Made by a program: the position numbers and the translations under genes. DNA of 64,000 nucleotides, taken from assembly GCA_903813345.2 (NCBI GenBank), contig CAIIXF020000224.1:38001-102000 (forward strand), read 5' to 3'. Within the stretch, counting starts at the first letter, position 1, and each line of letters starts with the position of its first letter. The DNA comes from Owenia fusiformis (taxonomy: Eukaryota; Annelida; Polychaeta; Sabellida; Oweniidae). Under the pieces are notes generated by a model, which saw nothing but the letters and a program-made list of their open reading frames with translations, did not search any database and was not told the DNA's origin. Of the stretch, positions 42,508-54,972 are shown piece after piece.

Positions 42508-44105
42508 TTATTATTATTCTTTCCAATCTTCCTCCATACAGATTTTCTCACCAACTATAACATCTTACTTAATCCAACCTACATGGTTGACAAGAGAATG
42601 TATCTGGCTTTCTGGGAAATTAGGTCAAATTTTTATCTAGGTCAAAGGTCAAGAACTAGGTCAAATCTTCCATTTTCAACATTCTTCATCATATCTTCGT
42701 CAATATTCTTCGTAACTCCTTCATCTTTTTTTCATCGCGTAGCTTAGAAAAAGGCGAATCAAAGATATGACATCAGAATTTTGATTACTCTTACCGATTT
42801 TGAGATATGGCTTCCGGAAAGTAGGTCAGAACAAAAAGTTCTCCAAATTCAACATGTGAGTTATGAAATAAGGGTAGAATGATCTCAGGAATCCGAATCT
42901 GCAAACTAAATTTGAATTGGACTTCCAGTTCGGAAGTTATGGTGTTTTGAAAGCTCAAAAATCGCTAAATTTGGTGCCTATGTTAAGTCAATGGGAAAAA
43001 AGACTTTTTCGAAGTGTAAAATACAAGATATAGACTGAGTACAGCTTAATATAATGAATGCTTATAAAAGAAGGGTACCTCAAAAGCTACATAGCTTCAA
43101 AATTTGGACACCAAAATGCCTAGGTCAAAATCTTGGTCAAATTCATAGTTTTTCCTTATTTTTACGATTCTGACACTACACTTTAATAATTTATTTCAAA
43201 ATTTTATATACAGGTAGCAAAGAGTGTGCTTATAGTGTTAGCCTTTTGCCGTCAGAAAGTATTTTGACCCACTTTTGAGATATGGTGTCTGAAAAGTAGG
43301 TCAAAATAAAAAGTTCTCCAATTTTAACATATGAGCTATGAATTAAGGGTAGCATTTTCCCCGGAATCCGAATCTGCAAACCAAATTTCAATCCGACTTT
43401 CGGATCGGAAGTTCTGGCGTTTTGAAAGCTCAAAAATCGCTAAATTTGGTGCCCCATGTTATGTCAATGAGAAAAAAGATTTTTTTGAAGTGTAAAATAC
43501 CAGATATAAACTGAGTACAGCTTAACATTCTGAAAGCGTATGAAAGAAGGGGACCTCGAAGGCTATCTAGCTTTAAAATTTGGACACCAAAATGCCTAGG
43601 TCAAAATCTAGGTCAAATTCATAGTTTTTCCTTATTTTTGCGATTCTGACATTAAACTTTATTAATTTGCTTTGAAATGTTGTATACAGGTAGCAAAGAG
43701 TGTGCTTATAGTGTTAGCCTTCTGCCGTCAGAAAGTATTTTGACCCACTTTTGAGATATGGTGTCTGAAAAGTAGGTCAACATAAAAAGTTCTCCAAATT
43801 TAACGTATGAGTTATGAATTAAGGGTAGAATTTTCTCAGGAATCAGAATCTTTAAACCAAATTTCGATCCAACTTCTGATTAGATAGTTATAGCGGTTTG
43901 AAGTCTCGAAAAGTCGATATGATGATATCCCCATGTTAAGCCAATGGAGTCGAAGATAACATTCTTAAGAGTTGTCTAAATGTCTATATTCTAGCTGACT
44001 CAGCTTATTCTGAATGACTCAGCTTACAAGTATTTGGATGACTCAACTTAAAAAAAGTCTTAAATCTGGAGTCTTAAATTGAACTTGTTCAATTTACATG
44101 TCTAG
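42508..44105 (+). mobile_element. Helitron/HINE-like element, no 5' hairpin
   Basis: Joined directly to the previous end. It contains two copies of the GCTAAATTTGGTGCC block (42,960 and 43,440) and no TATCC microsatellite, and ends TCTAG at 44,102-44,105. Confidence 0.75.
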
Positions 44106-45599
44106 TTCTTATTAGACTCCAGATGTAAATCTGGAGTCTATAGCTTTTGTCAGTATTCTTCTTCTTCTTCTTCTTCTTCTTCTTCTTTATTATTATTCTC
44201 TACACGTTTTCTCAGTAGTCAGAAGACATTGAGTCAAGACCTGTATATGGTCAATTTAGGTCCAGTATCTAGTTTCTCGGAAATTGGGTCAATTTTTTAT
44301 CTAGGTCAAAGGTCAAGAACTAGGTCAAATCTTACATTTTCAACCTTCCGCCTAATATCTTCGTCGTTATTTATCGAAACAACTTTATCTTTTTTTCATC
44401 ATGTAGCTTAGAAACAGCCCTTCATAAGTGTGCCATCAGATTTTTGATTACTGTTACCGATTTTGAGATATGGCGTCCGGAAAGTAGGTCAGAACAAAAA
44501 GTTCTCCAAATTCAACATGTGAGTTATCAAATAAGTGTAGAATGATCTCAGGAATCCGAATCTGCAAACCAAATTTGGATCAGACTTCCGGTTCGAAAGT
44601 TATGGCGTTTTAGAAGCTCAAAAATCGCTAAATTTGGTGCCCATGTTAAGTCAATGGGAAAAAAGATTTTTTTGAAGTGAGAAATACGAAATATAGACTG
44701 AGTTCAGCTTAATTTAATGAAAGCTTTTAAAAGAAGGGGACCTCAAAAGCCATCTAGCTTCAAAATTTTGACACCAAAATACCTAGGTCAAAATCTAGGT
44801 CAAATCCAAAGGTTTTCCTTATTTTTGCGATTCTGACACTACACTTTAATTATATTCTTCGAAATTGTGTATACATGTAGCCAAGAGTTTGCTAATAGTG
44901 TTAGCCTTTTGCCGTCAGAGAGTATTTTGACCCACTTTTGAGATATGGTGTCCGGAAAGTAGGTCAAAATAAAAAGTTCTCCAAATTTAACATATGAGTT
45001 ATGAATTAAGGGTAGAATTGTCTCAGAAATCCGAATCTGCTTATCGAATTTCGATCCGACTTCCGGTTCCAAAGTTATGGCGTGTCCGAAAAGTAGGTCA
45101 AAATAAAAATTCGCCAAATTTAACGTATGAGTTATGAATTAGGGGTAGAATTTTGTCAGGAATCCGAATCTTTAAATCAAATTTCGATCCGACTTCCGGT
45201 TCGGAAGTCATGGCGTTTTGAAATTTTGGAAAATCGATCTGATGGTATCCTGATAGAAAGTATAGAGTAGAGAAGAAAATATTGAAAAATCCATCCATCC
45301 TTCCTATCTGATCTTATCCTATCCTATCCTTCCTATCTATCCTTCCTTCGTATCTTTTCCTTCCTATCCTCTCCTATCATATCCTTTCTTCCTATTCTGT
45401 TCTATCCTATCCTTCTTTCTTATTCTATCCTATCGTTCCTTCCTATTCTATCCTATCCTACCTTCCTATTTTATCCATCCATCTTTTTCTGGATGACTCA
45501 GCTTATTCTGGATGACTCGGCTTATTCTGGATGACTCGGCTAAAAAAAGGTCTAAATCTGGAGTCTGAAATTGAACTTCGTTCAATTTCCAAAGTCTAG
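44106..45599 (+). mobile_element. Helitron/HINE-like element, complete copy
   Basis: Starts with the hairpin at about 44,114, followed by a (CTT)n tract (44,158-44,186), and ends at CTAG 45,596-45,599. Very close in sequence to the next unit. Confidence 0.8.
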
Positions 45600-47086
45600 T
45601 TATTAGACTCCAGATGTAAATCTGGAGTCTATAGCTTTTGTCAGTATTCTTCTTCTTCTTCTTCTTCTTCTTCTTCTTCTTCTTCTTTATTATTATTCTC
45701 TACACGTTTTCTCAGTAGTCAGAAGACATTGAGTCAAGACCTGTATATGGTCAATTTAGGTCCAGTACCTAGTTTCTCGGAAATTGGGTCAATTTTTTAT
45801 CTAGGTCAAAGTTCAAGAACTAGGTCAAATCTTACATTTTCAACCTTCCGCCTAATATCTTCGTCGTTATTTATCGAAACAACTTTATCTTTTTTTCATC
45901 ATGTAGCTTAGAAACAGCCCTTTCATAAGTGTGCCATCAGATTTTTGATTACTGTTACCGATTTTGAGATATGGCGTCCGGAAAGTAGGTCAGAACAAAA
46001 ATTTCTCCAAATTCAACATGTGAGTTATCAAATAAGTGTAGAATGATCTCAGGAATCCGAATCTGCAAACCAAATTTGGATCAGACTTCCGGTTCGAAAG
46101 TTATGGCGTTTTAGAAGCTCAAAAATCGCTAAATTTGGTGCCCATGTTAAGTCAATGGGAAAAAAGATTTTTTTGAAGTGAGAAATACGAAATATAGACT
46201 GAGTTCAGCTTAATTTAATGAAAGCTTTTAAAAGAAGGGGACCTCAAAAGTTATCTAGCTTCAAAATTTTGACACCAAAATACCTAGGTCAAAATCTAGG
46301 TCAAATCCAAAGGTTTTCCTTATTTTTGCAATTCTGACACTACACTTTAATTATATTCTTTGAAATTGTGTATACATGTAGCCAAGAGTTTGCTAATAGT
46401 GTTAGCCTTTGCCGTCAGAGAGTATTTTGACCCACTTTTGAGATATGGTGTCCGGAAAGTAGGTCAAAATAAAAAGTTCTCTAAATTTAACATATGAGTT
46501 ATGAATTAAGGATAGAATTGTCTCAGAAATCCGAATCTGCTAATCGAATTTCGATCTGACTTCCGGTTCCAAAGTTATGGCGTGTCCGAAAAGTAGGTCA
46601 AAATAAAAATTCGCCAAATTTAATGTATGAGTTATGAATTAGGGGTAGAATTTTGTCAGGAATCCGAATCTTTAAATCAAATTTCGATCCGACTTCCGGT
46701 TCGGAAGTTATGGCGTTTTGAAATTTCGGAAAATCGATCTGATGGTATCCTGATAGAAAGTCAAGAGTAGAGAAGAAAATATTGAAAAATTCATCCATCC
46801 TTCCTATCTGATCTTATCCTATCCTTCCTATCTATCCTTCCTTCGTATCTTTTCCTTCCTATCATATCATATCCTTTCTTCCTATTCTGTTCTATCCTAT
46901 CATTCTTTCTTATTCTATCCTATCGTTCCTTCCTATTCTATCCTATCCTACCTTCCTATTTTATCCATCCATCTTTTTCTGGATGACTCAGCTTATTCTG
47001 GATGACTCGGCTTATTCTGGATGACTCGGCTAAAAAAGGTCTAAATCTGGAGTCTGAAATTGAACTTCGTTCAATTTCCAGTCTAG
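45600..47086 (+). mobile_element. Helitron/HINE-like element, complete copy
   Basis: Near-duplicate of the preceding 1.49 kb with a longer (CTT)n tract (45,648-45,686). Ends at CTAG 47,083-47,086. The shared small differences from other copies show that these two arose by a recent tandem event. Confidence 0.8.
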
Positions 47087-47557
47087 TTATTCTTATTATT
47101 CTTATTAGCACGTTTTCTCAGTAACTAGAAGACTTGGAGTAAATCTAATTACATGGTCAGTTAGGGTATGTGACCTAGTTTCTGGGAAATTAGGTCAAAT
47201 TTTTATCTAGGTCAAAGGTCAAGAACTAGGTCAAATCCAGTACTTTGTCACTTTTTTCGATTTTCTCGGTCGTCCTTCAATATTTTTGATCCGGGTTTTT
47301 ATCATTGTCTTCCTTATAAAAAAGTAAGAAAGATAAGGTCGATTTAGTTTTTTGATATCTCAAACCGATTTCGAGATATCAGTGTCCGAAAACGAGGTCC
47401 AAAAAAAAGTTCTCCAAATCAAATGTCCAGGATATTAGTCTTATAGGAAATTTTCTCAAGATTCCGAATCTGAAAAAGAAATTGTGATCCGACTTCTGGT
47501 TCAGGAGTTAACACATTTTGAAATTTCAAAAAAATGATATGATGGTACCCTGATGGC
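47087..47557 (+). mobile_element. Helitron/HINE-like element, 3'-truncated
   Basis: Starts at the junction with TTATTCTTATTATTC and loses similarity after ATGATGGTACCCTGATGG near 47,555, closing the array. Confidence 0.7.
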
Positions 47558-47838
47558 ATGTCTACCACAAGACAAAATCGTATGGAATAACTTGCGATAA
47601 GCTAGTTATTAAGCTTGTTACTATGGTCTTACTAGTGCTTATTATTGAGTAATGGTACAGGTATTCGATATGGTATTGCAGCTTACACTTAAGTAATGGT
47701 ACACGTATCCTTGGATTTTAGGCCCGAATACCGAGGTTTATTTTTTTAATTATCGTGTATTATTATTTTGTGCTAATATTAGTTAACCATCTAACTATTG
47801 GCATGATATGATAACCTTGTTATATTAATATAGCGCAT
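47558..47838. other. Non-coding spacer
   Basis: Nothing recognised. Confidence 0.4.
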
Positions 47839-48080
47839 AAACGTAGCCAGGGGGATGTGATGTGTGCGATCGCACCCCCCCCCTCCATAACCAATGAAAA
47901 TAGAACCATTAGATAAAAGAAAAAAGTCTTAAAATGCTTTTTATTTGAAGCTTCTAGCTCGATTTTGAACGAAGTTGCACCAATTTTTGTAAAATTCAAA
48001 ACAAATCTTCAAAAACATTTTTTATGCCACGATCGCACCCCCCCCCCCCTCCCCCGACTGAAAGCTGGCTACGCCACTGT
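47839..48080. mobile_element. Small TIR element with GCGTAGCCAG end and G/C tracts
   Basis: Left ACGTAGCCAGGGGG is inverted at the right as CTGGCTACGCCACTG, with CGATCGCACCCCCCC next to each end inside. CAGTGGCGTAGCCAG-type ends are known to me from hAT-like MITEs of invertebrates. A lone right end lies at 11,588-11,632. Confidence 0.55.
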
Positions 48081-48450
48081 AACGTGTAATCAATACGCTA
48101 CATTTTGTATGTTCAATTTGTATACTAAAAACTGTTATTAATCCACAAATTTAGATGAAGACAAGATAAAAATTCGAATCAAGAATGAAAAGGTGTCTAA
48201 GTATATAAATCTTAAGGGTAATGCATATTTGAATTAAACAGAGGCGGGTTAATTTATATTGTGCTATGAATTACGCTATTATTCAAAATTGCAGCTAAGA
48301 TGCCTGTTTTATGATACCCTGCGTGAAGAGTCTGGTTAAACTACACTAAGACGAAGCTCTCTTTTAAGAAGTGAAGTCAAACGAATGCAAAGGGTAGTTT
48401 TATGAAAAATATCACGGAAGATGTATTCTAGATATCAGTAGTATTCTCAG
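48081..48450. other. Non-coding; holds half of a dispersed direct repeat
   Basis: 48,321-48,398 (GCGTGAAGAGTCT ... AATGCAAAGGGTAG) is repeated in the same orientation at 55,951-56,029 with about 85-90% identity by eye. Nothing else recognised. Confidence 0.5.
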
Positions 48451-48697
48451 AAAGGATGATTCTCGGTTTGGAGAACGAAGTTCATCACTCTAATTGAGCG
48501 TTATCCCTGCTTCTGACCAATTTGATTTTTTTTACATAATATAGATTTGAATGTCTTCTTTTGAATAGTCTTAAATTAATTTGGGTAATATTTCTAGATT
48601 TTCCATCAAAAAATTACTAGTGAACCACCCAACGTCGCTTTTATGATTCGTACCACTTTTTTAACTTGATGTATTGCATATTTCCGTGGGTCAATTT
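48451..48697 (+). repeat. 245-bp inverted repeat, left member
   Basis: From AAAGGATGATTCTCGGTTTG to ATTTCCGTGGGTCAATTT. Its reverse complement lies at 54,726-54,972, more than 90% identical by eye. Confidence 0.85.
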
Positions 48698-50366
48698 GAG
48701 AAAAAAGACAAACAAAGCATACAGGGATATGTCATGAGCATATCATGAAAAAAATCCTTTCAATATGTTTTTAAGAAACATTCGAAAATAATTCATTCTT
48801 AAATCGTGTCCCATTTTCGAGATATTCTCTGACATTTTATACACATTCATCCAATAGAGGGCCTCTCAAAAGAGCGACTTCAGATTTTTGGCATTTTACA
48901 AGTCATATATAAAATTGATTAATCATCTATTAATTAGATGTCACCACTTGCTATGAACTATGCTAGTGGTGAATATAAGCTAGTCAATTGCTGTGAGCTG
49001 GAGAGGGTGTATTTATATCACTTCTATCCTACCACGTGATTACGTGGTCGATGGGGATTTTCTGCTAATACACTGAAAACTGCCTGATGAATCTATACAA
49101 TATATAGTAGAACACTTGGAATAAACATGTATGTAAAATCTAGTATAAGCTTACATTCAGAAATATGGAAATAAACAAACGTCCTTCCTTTACAGCTTCA
49201 CTGTAGCCTGTACTCATTTAAAGGGATACATCAATGAGTTAGAAATAAAAAATCGGTGTGGAGAATGGACGGGGAATCGAAACACAATTCAGCGCGTAGG
49301 AGGGTGAGGAACTTGCCACAAGATTACGCCTCTTTCTACCTCTCTCTTCCTGATTTAAACCTTAAAATTCGCCCAAGCATCGATCAACGTGGTTATTATA
49401 GCTATAAATAACACGTTCATTGTTCAACCAATCTACAATAAGCCGTTGATGAGAGATAGTCTAGAGAGATTAAACAACACTTAGAAACACCTTAGAAAAA
49501 TGGCGCCCGTATATGATTTTTTGTGTTCTTTTCTGTTTATCAATACAATTGATATTTTGACACGATTGCGATAAAACGCAAATACCTAGAAATGTATGGC
49601 TAATTACCATAAGCGACTGGTAAATGTAAAAGTTGTTTGGTTTATCATATAAGAATCTGTAATAAAACCTCGATTGCCAAAATGAAACCATCGATTATGT
49701 TCAGTATGTTGCTATATATAATAAAAGTTTCCAGTCTTTTTTCAGTTGCCTATAAACAGAGTCATTAGTCATTTTGGATTTGCTAGATTGATGATGGCAT
49801 GGGTTGTTCTTTTTCAATTTCAGCAATAAGTTAATCCTTTTTTATGGACATATTGCTACCTACAGCCTTTGACATCATTTATCTAGCCAATAATCAGGTT
49901 CTTTGATGTACCAAATGATGGCAGGATTTATTGGAAAATAAACAACTTTTCATGTCCCTCATGCAGTATCGCTGAGCGTGAATTGATCACTCAAACTACG
50001 GATTTTATTTGCCCAAATAGCCTTGGATAACTGTGGTAACTAAAGTAACTGGAAAATGTAATAACGTTTTCGAACCTTTAGTGACATGAACAAAGGATTT
50101 TTAGCTTTTTCGATATAAGCTTAATTCACAATTTTCAGAAATTCACATCAGTTGATTATGCTTTGCACGCCGCTTAAAAGCGCCATCAAAGCGCTGTTGG
50201 TGTGAACTTAGCTTAACAAGTTACTTGGGGGAAGGGGAACAAGGGAGGGGAGTTTGGTAGACATTTCCACCAGAATGATGAAAGTATTCATCGATGTCAT
50301 ATCAAATATTTATGTCATATTGAACATTTATCTCCGCGCTAAAATACCGACGATTGCAAAGGCAGT
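48698..50366. other. Mostly single-copy non-coding DNA
   Basis: 49,024-49,226 is a partial copy of the end of the element at 1,108-2,592. No gene recognised in the rest. Confidence 0.4.
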
Positions 50367-50846
50367 TTAATCCGGTAGCCGACAGGCGTTTCTTGCATTC
50401 GTGAATACAAGCTAGTCCATTTCACTGTTGAATTGCGTCAGTAAAACCTAAAAATTAAGAAATCACAATATCATCATGCAATAATATATGGAAAAATATG
50501 TTCCTATTGTACATGAATGACATTTGTATAACTTGGATAAGTTTGGCTAATAAAGTGTGTGGCCTCTTATATATGGATGCTTCTCTGCCATGTTATTTTC
50601 AATAAGATTAACATGGCTGAAATTCTTCAAATTACAAGAGGTCACAGTCTTATTGCAAAAAAACGAGAAGATCTGAAATATACAAATGTCATTCATGTAC
50701 AATATGAATCTACTTTTCCATATATTATTGCACAATGGTCTCCCGATTTCTTATTTTTGGGGTTCTACTGACGCAATAAAACAGTGAAATGGACTCTATA
50801 CCTTATATTCGCGAATGCAACTAACGCATCTCGGTTACCTGATTAA
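50367..50846. mobile_element. 480-bp foldback MITE flanked by TTAA
   Basis: Left TTAATCCGGTAGCCGACAGG and right (inverted) TTAATCAGGTAACCGAGATG are the ends of imperfect arms about 170 bp long. The arms share AGTCCATTTCACTGTT, GCAATAATATATGGAAAA and TTGTACATGAATGACATTTG. TTAA at both termini suggests a piggyBac-type target, although the TIR does not begin CCC. A 70-codon open frame in the centre is not protein-like. Confidence 0.7.
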
Positions 50847-50936
50847 CCCAGTATTCTATGACAAACTCATTTAAATGTGAATGGAATAGTGGCAGGTACT
50901 ATTTGTATTTACATGGGTCTCCAGTGAAATAGAAGG
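50847..50936. other. Short spacer
   Basis: Contains CTATGACAAACTCATTTAAAT, which recurs as CTATGGGCAACTCATTTAAAT after the next element. Confidence 0.4.
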
Positions 50937-51026
50937 TTAATCCGGTAGCCGAAAGGCGTTATTTGCATTCGCAAATATAAGCTAAGACTATGATTTGGGA
51001 ATGAAAGATTGTATCTACCGGATTAA
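50937..51026. mobile_element. 90-bp MITE of the TTAATCCGGTAG family
   Basis: TTAATCCGGTAG at the left and CTACCGGATTAA at the right are perfect 12-bp inverted ends including TTAA. A further lone left end lies at 51,117-51,165, and relatives occur in the micro-exon introns at about 32,788, 35,824 and 36,207. Confidence 0.6.
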
Positions 51027-51290
51027 CATACTTTTCTATGGGCAACTCATTTAAATATTAAAAGTACCTGCCAATATACCATTCATATTTTAATGAATTG
51101 CCCATAAAATAGTAGGTTAATCCGGCAGCCGACAGGCGTTAGTGGCATTCGCGAATACAAGATCATTTATTTCATAATTTGGGAAATATATATTTTCACA
51201 ATATTGAAATAGATGGTGGTTCAAAGTGGAATACATATCATACAAAAGTGTCACAGATATGACTAACAGGCATATACTTTTAGTATATTA

Positions 51291-51665
51291 GTCCATTTGT
51301 CACCCCTATACATCCAATAGTGAACCTGGAATTTGTTAAAAGTACGATGTTTTATGGTCGATTTATGATAATAAGGGTTTTCTGAAGTGATTTAACTGGG
51401 TTGCCGAAAAAGTTTGTTTGGGGAAAAAATTATATAGGCTGATTAGGGAGGGGTGCAATCGCTTAACATGGCGTTGACTATTGACTTAGCGTTGGGATAC
51501 CACCATATACCTGGTATGTTACTATGGTAATAGATACCAAAATTTTCCCCAAAGTTATTTTTTGGCAACCCAGCTAAATCACTCCAATAATCCCTAATGA
51601 TAGTATTTACACAGAAAAACATCATACTTTTAAATATTCATACGTTCAGAAAATGACAAATGGAC
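51291..51665. mobile_element. 375-bp foldback MITE, TA target
   Basis: GTCCATTTGTCA at the left and TGACAAATGGAC at the right are bordered by TA (51,289-51,290 and 51,666-51,667). The arms extend about 150 bp with gaps, sharing AGTGATTTA(A/G)CTGGGTTGCC and GATGTTTT. This fits a Tc1/mariner-type MITE. Confidence 0.75.
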
Positions 51666-51667
51666 TA

Positions 51668-52563
51668 TATGGTCTTTCTTTGCATGACTTCGCAGAACAT
51701 ATCAAAACCCTGGGATCCACAGGGTAACAGTAAGTACATTTCTAAGTTCATGCTTCAAAGTTGTCAAAGTTGTAAAAGGGTAATCCTTTTATGAGTACGA
51801 AAGCGTACTTTTTGTTGAATAGCCTTTCCCAGCTGCTAATCTTGTGAGTGCATCGTGCATTCGACGAATTGTATTCACTTATTAACCAATCAGTGCCAGG
51901 AACAAAATGCACGCTGACTTGTTTTATGAAGCATGCTACATACAAATGTTACGCTTTTGCTCATTTACTTTGCGAACTATTTATATAACATACATTACCA
52001 AGTGACTGCAAGATTTGAGTGAACAAGTACCTCGTATTTTTCATTTTTCGATATTTTGTGATTTGTTGGCTGATGAGTAACTTGATATTTTATGTCTAAA
52101 TGTATCAAAGTGGTTCATAGTAATAGTTTTATTGTACACCATAAACTGTTAACGTTTTAGAAATAGAACACAATATATGATTTGATAATAGGACAATACA
52201 TGTAATAATATGTCTAAACTCGGTGGTTTGTTTGTAAGTTTGTTTTTCTAACACCTCAATAACTTACATTCAATGCGTATCTAATCCTCATAATTTACAA
52301 ATAAATCAGTTATTAAATGCCCGATTTTCGACAGGTAAAGGTAATATATGAACCCTCGGTCCCCACTGTTCCTCTTGTAGATATATTATACATGTATAAC
52401 CTTCTCAGATATATCCTGTATATTAAATACATTAAATAACATATATATGTTAGTCTCAGCCTAGACAGTATACATTAATTTTATTGGATAATGCGTAAAA
52501 TTCGAATGAACTTGAAATGAAATTCAACATCCAAAATATGTTAATTTGATCATTCACCGTGTA
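51668..52563. other. Non-coding spacer
   Basis: Nothing recognised; a 65-codon minus-strand open frame (51,748-51,945) has no family signature. Confidence 0.4.
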
Positions 52564-52705
52564 ATGCCTTGGTCACATAGGCTCCGATTTTCACTACGGC
52601 GCCCGGCCGATTGAGTATTTTGTTCAAAATTGAATACAATATTGAACGAAACACTCAATCGGCCGGGCGCCGGCCGATGGATCGGAGCATATGTGACCCA
52701 GGCAT
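52564..52705. mobile_element. 142-bp GC-rich foldback MITE
   Basis: ATGCCTTGGTCACATAGGCT at the left pairs with the end ATGTGACCCAGGCAT. Inside, GGCGCCCGGCCGATTGAGT pairs with ACTCAATCGGCCGGGCGCC, so almost the whole element is one hairpin with a short A+T-rich loop. Confidence 0.85.
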
Positions 52706-54725
52706 AACTCAAAGCATATGCATGGCCTATTTGCCTTAAAATACGATTGTGATTATGATTTCTGTTCTCCACAAGTAAAATCTAGAAACATAACAGAGTT
52801 AAGTTACACGAAATTCAGCTAACTTGAACACGAAGTCTTTCAATTAACTTAAAGTGTCTGTTCGATGCTCATGGGGTCAAAATACAGTTTATACACGTTC
52901 TAAATGAAGTAAATACCACTAACATGTCGAACCAGTAACCGTTCTTGTAAACATTTTTATAAATGTGAAATTTAATGTTCAAAATCGGGAACAAAATTTC
53001 AAATCTCTATCATGACATCACGAACAGGACGGGTTTAGAATATGTTGTTGGAGTCCATAATCTCCGAACGTGCTTATAAAGTGTTAGTGTAATTGATTGC
53101 AACTGCATTCATTGAAGTGAGGAATTGATTCAGAGATGACTACTTTGGAGTCACGTTTTTTCCTCCGATAAACCAAAAAAAAATAATACCTAAATTAGAG
53201 CCTCCGACCCAGCGGTACGTTTTCACATAGCTAGTCATGCAGAATTACTTCTGGCCAGTCAGAACACAATATAGAAAATAAACACGCTCAGTTGATAGTA
53301 TTACCTAACATAAGGCGTCTAAAATCTTGTAACCAAAAGGCATTGAACCATGAGGTGATTTCGGTAAGTGTTACTCCTTTCTGGCCAATCAGAACACGGT
53401 ATAACATGAACACTTTTGAATTTACATTCGAGTTGCATAACGCATTGCCGATAAAAATCCATAACCGGTTCTGTTCGTGACGTCATGTTTTTTCCCGGGA
53501 AATCTTATTTTGCCACTAATGAACAAATAGAATGAGTTAAGAGTCTGTTGGAATACAGTTTAATCGTTGATTCATTTCTATAGGTTTATTAGAATTATTA
53601 CAACGATCGTTCATCAAACGAGTCCTATATTCAATATCTATTCGTTGGACCTATTCTTTAAGTGTAACTATATTCTTTAAAAGTATCTGCTTAGTGCTAC
53701 GTTAACATATATTCATTATTTTTATCCACAAAAGAGTATCAAACGTTAATGCACAACTAGCCGAGACATGGCCCCCCTCGTCCAGAGTGAAACACAAGGT
53801 CCTCATTCTTAATAATTATATTTCAATTATTTAGTTAAATGCTTAAATGTTGGAAAATGAGTCGCTGTGACGTCATATCTGGCACAGCAATTTCAGAGTC
53901 ACTGCAATGAATAGAAACATCACAAAGATCTTAAGACTAAATAAATAAGCTATTTAGGGATGAATATAACATTCGGTGAAATCCGTGATATCGTTATATC
54001 ATTCGTTGATCGTCAAAGCTGCGCCCATTCGCTACCCTCATCTGTGAAACTATCGATATAGAATTGAGTCTCTATTTTCTATTTCAAAACATTGGGATTT
54101 ACGCGCACAAGAGATGCTATGTAGTAGGCTATTACAAAAATCAAAAAATCGCCACCAAAATTCCTCGGAGCAGGCAGATATAAGACCAGACTGGGCATAC
54201 ACAAAATGTATTGTATGTGCTCCTTAGGTTGCACTCGGGTGCTTTCAAAATCGAACACACACAAGTATAAGATACACAGCATCATGATAAACCATGACAT
54301 CTCATTTCTTCTCAGCCCTGAGATGTTTCAGGTGAAACAGAAAGATGCTATGAGTATATCAGAATGGATACACAGAGATAATTAAGGGATGAGTGACAAA
54401 GGGATGTTAAAAACAGGCGGCTATTGCAATTGATATTTTAATGTAACTTCCGAATGTAAGAATCTTTTCATCGATAAAAAGAACATCTTAGATATGTTCT
54501 ATGTGAGTGTATTTGAAAATGTAGTACATAGCTAGTTCCATCTATAAAGATGTCTGATGACAAAAAGCTCAATTTTCCTTGATGTCACGGTCAATGGAAC
54601 TTTAACACGTGAACTAATGTTTTTTATTTTTTTGTTTTAAAGTCACTTATAGCAAACCTAATCTAACAATTATCTCACGATATGCTTATGACATATTCAT
54701 GTATACGTCGTTTGTATTTTTTTTA
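52706..54725. other. Mostly single-copy non-coding DNA
   Basis: A 131-bp-spaced short direct repeat (TTCTGGCCAGTCAGAACAC at about 53,249 and TTCTGGCCAATCAGAACAC at about 53,380) and two TGACGTCA octamers (about 53,479 and 53,870) were seen. No gene recognised. Confidence 0.4.
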
Positions 54726-54972
54726 AATCGACCCACGAAAATATGCAATACATCAAGTTAAAAAAGTGGTACGAATCATAGAAGCGACGTTGGGTGGTTC
54801 ACTAGTAATTTGTTTATGGAAAATCTAGAAATATTACCCAAATTAATTTATGTCTATTCAAAAGAAGACATTCAAATCTATATCATGTAAAAAAATCAAA
54901 TTTGTCCGAAGCAGGGATAGCGCTCAATTAGAGTGATGAACTTCATTCTCCAAACCGAGAATCATCCTTTAT
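54726..54972 (-). repeat. 245-bp inverted repeat, right member
   Basis: Reverse-complement copy of 48,451-48,697. Confidence 0.85.
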
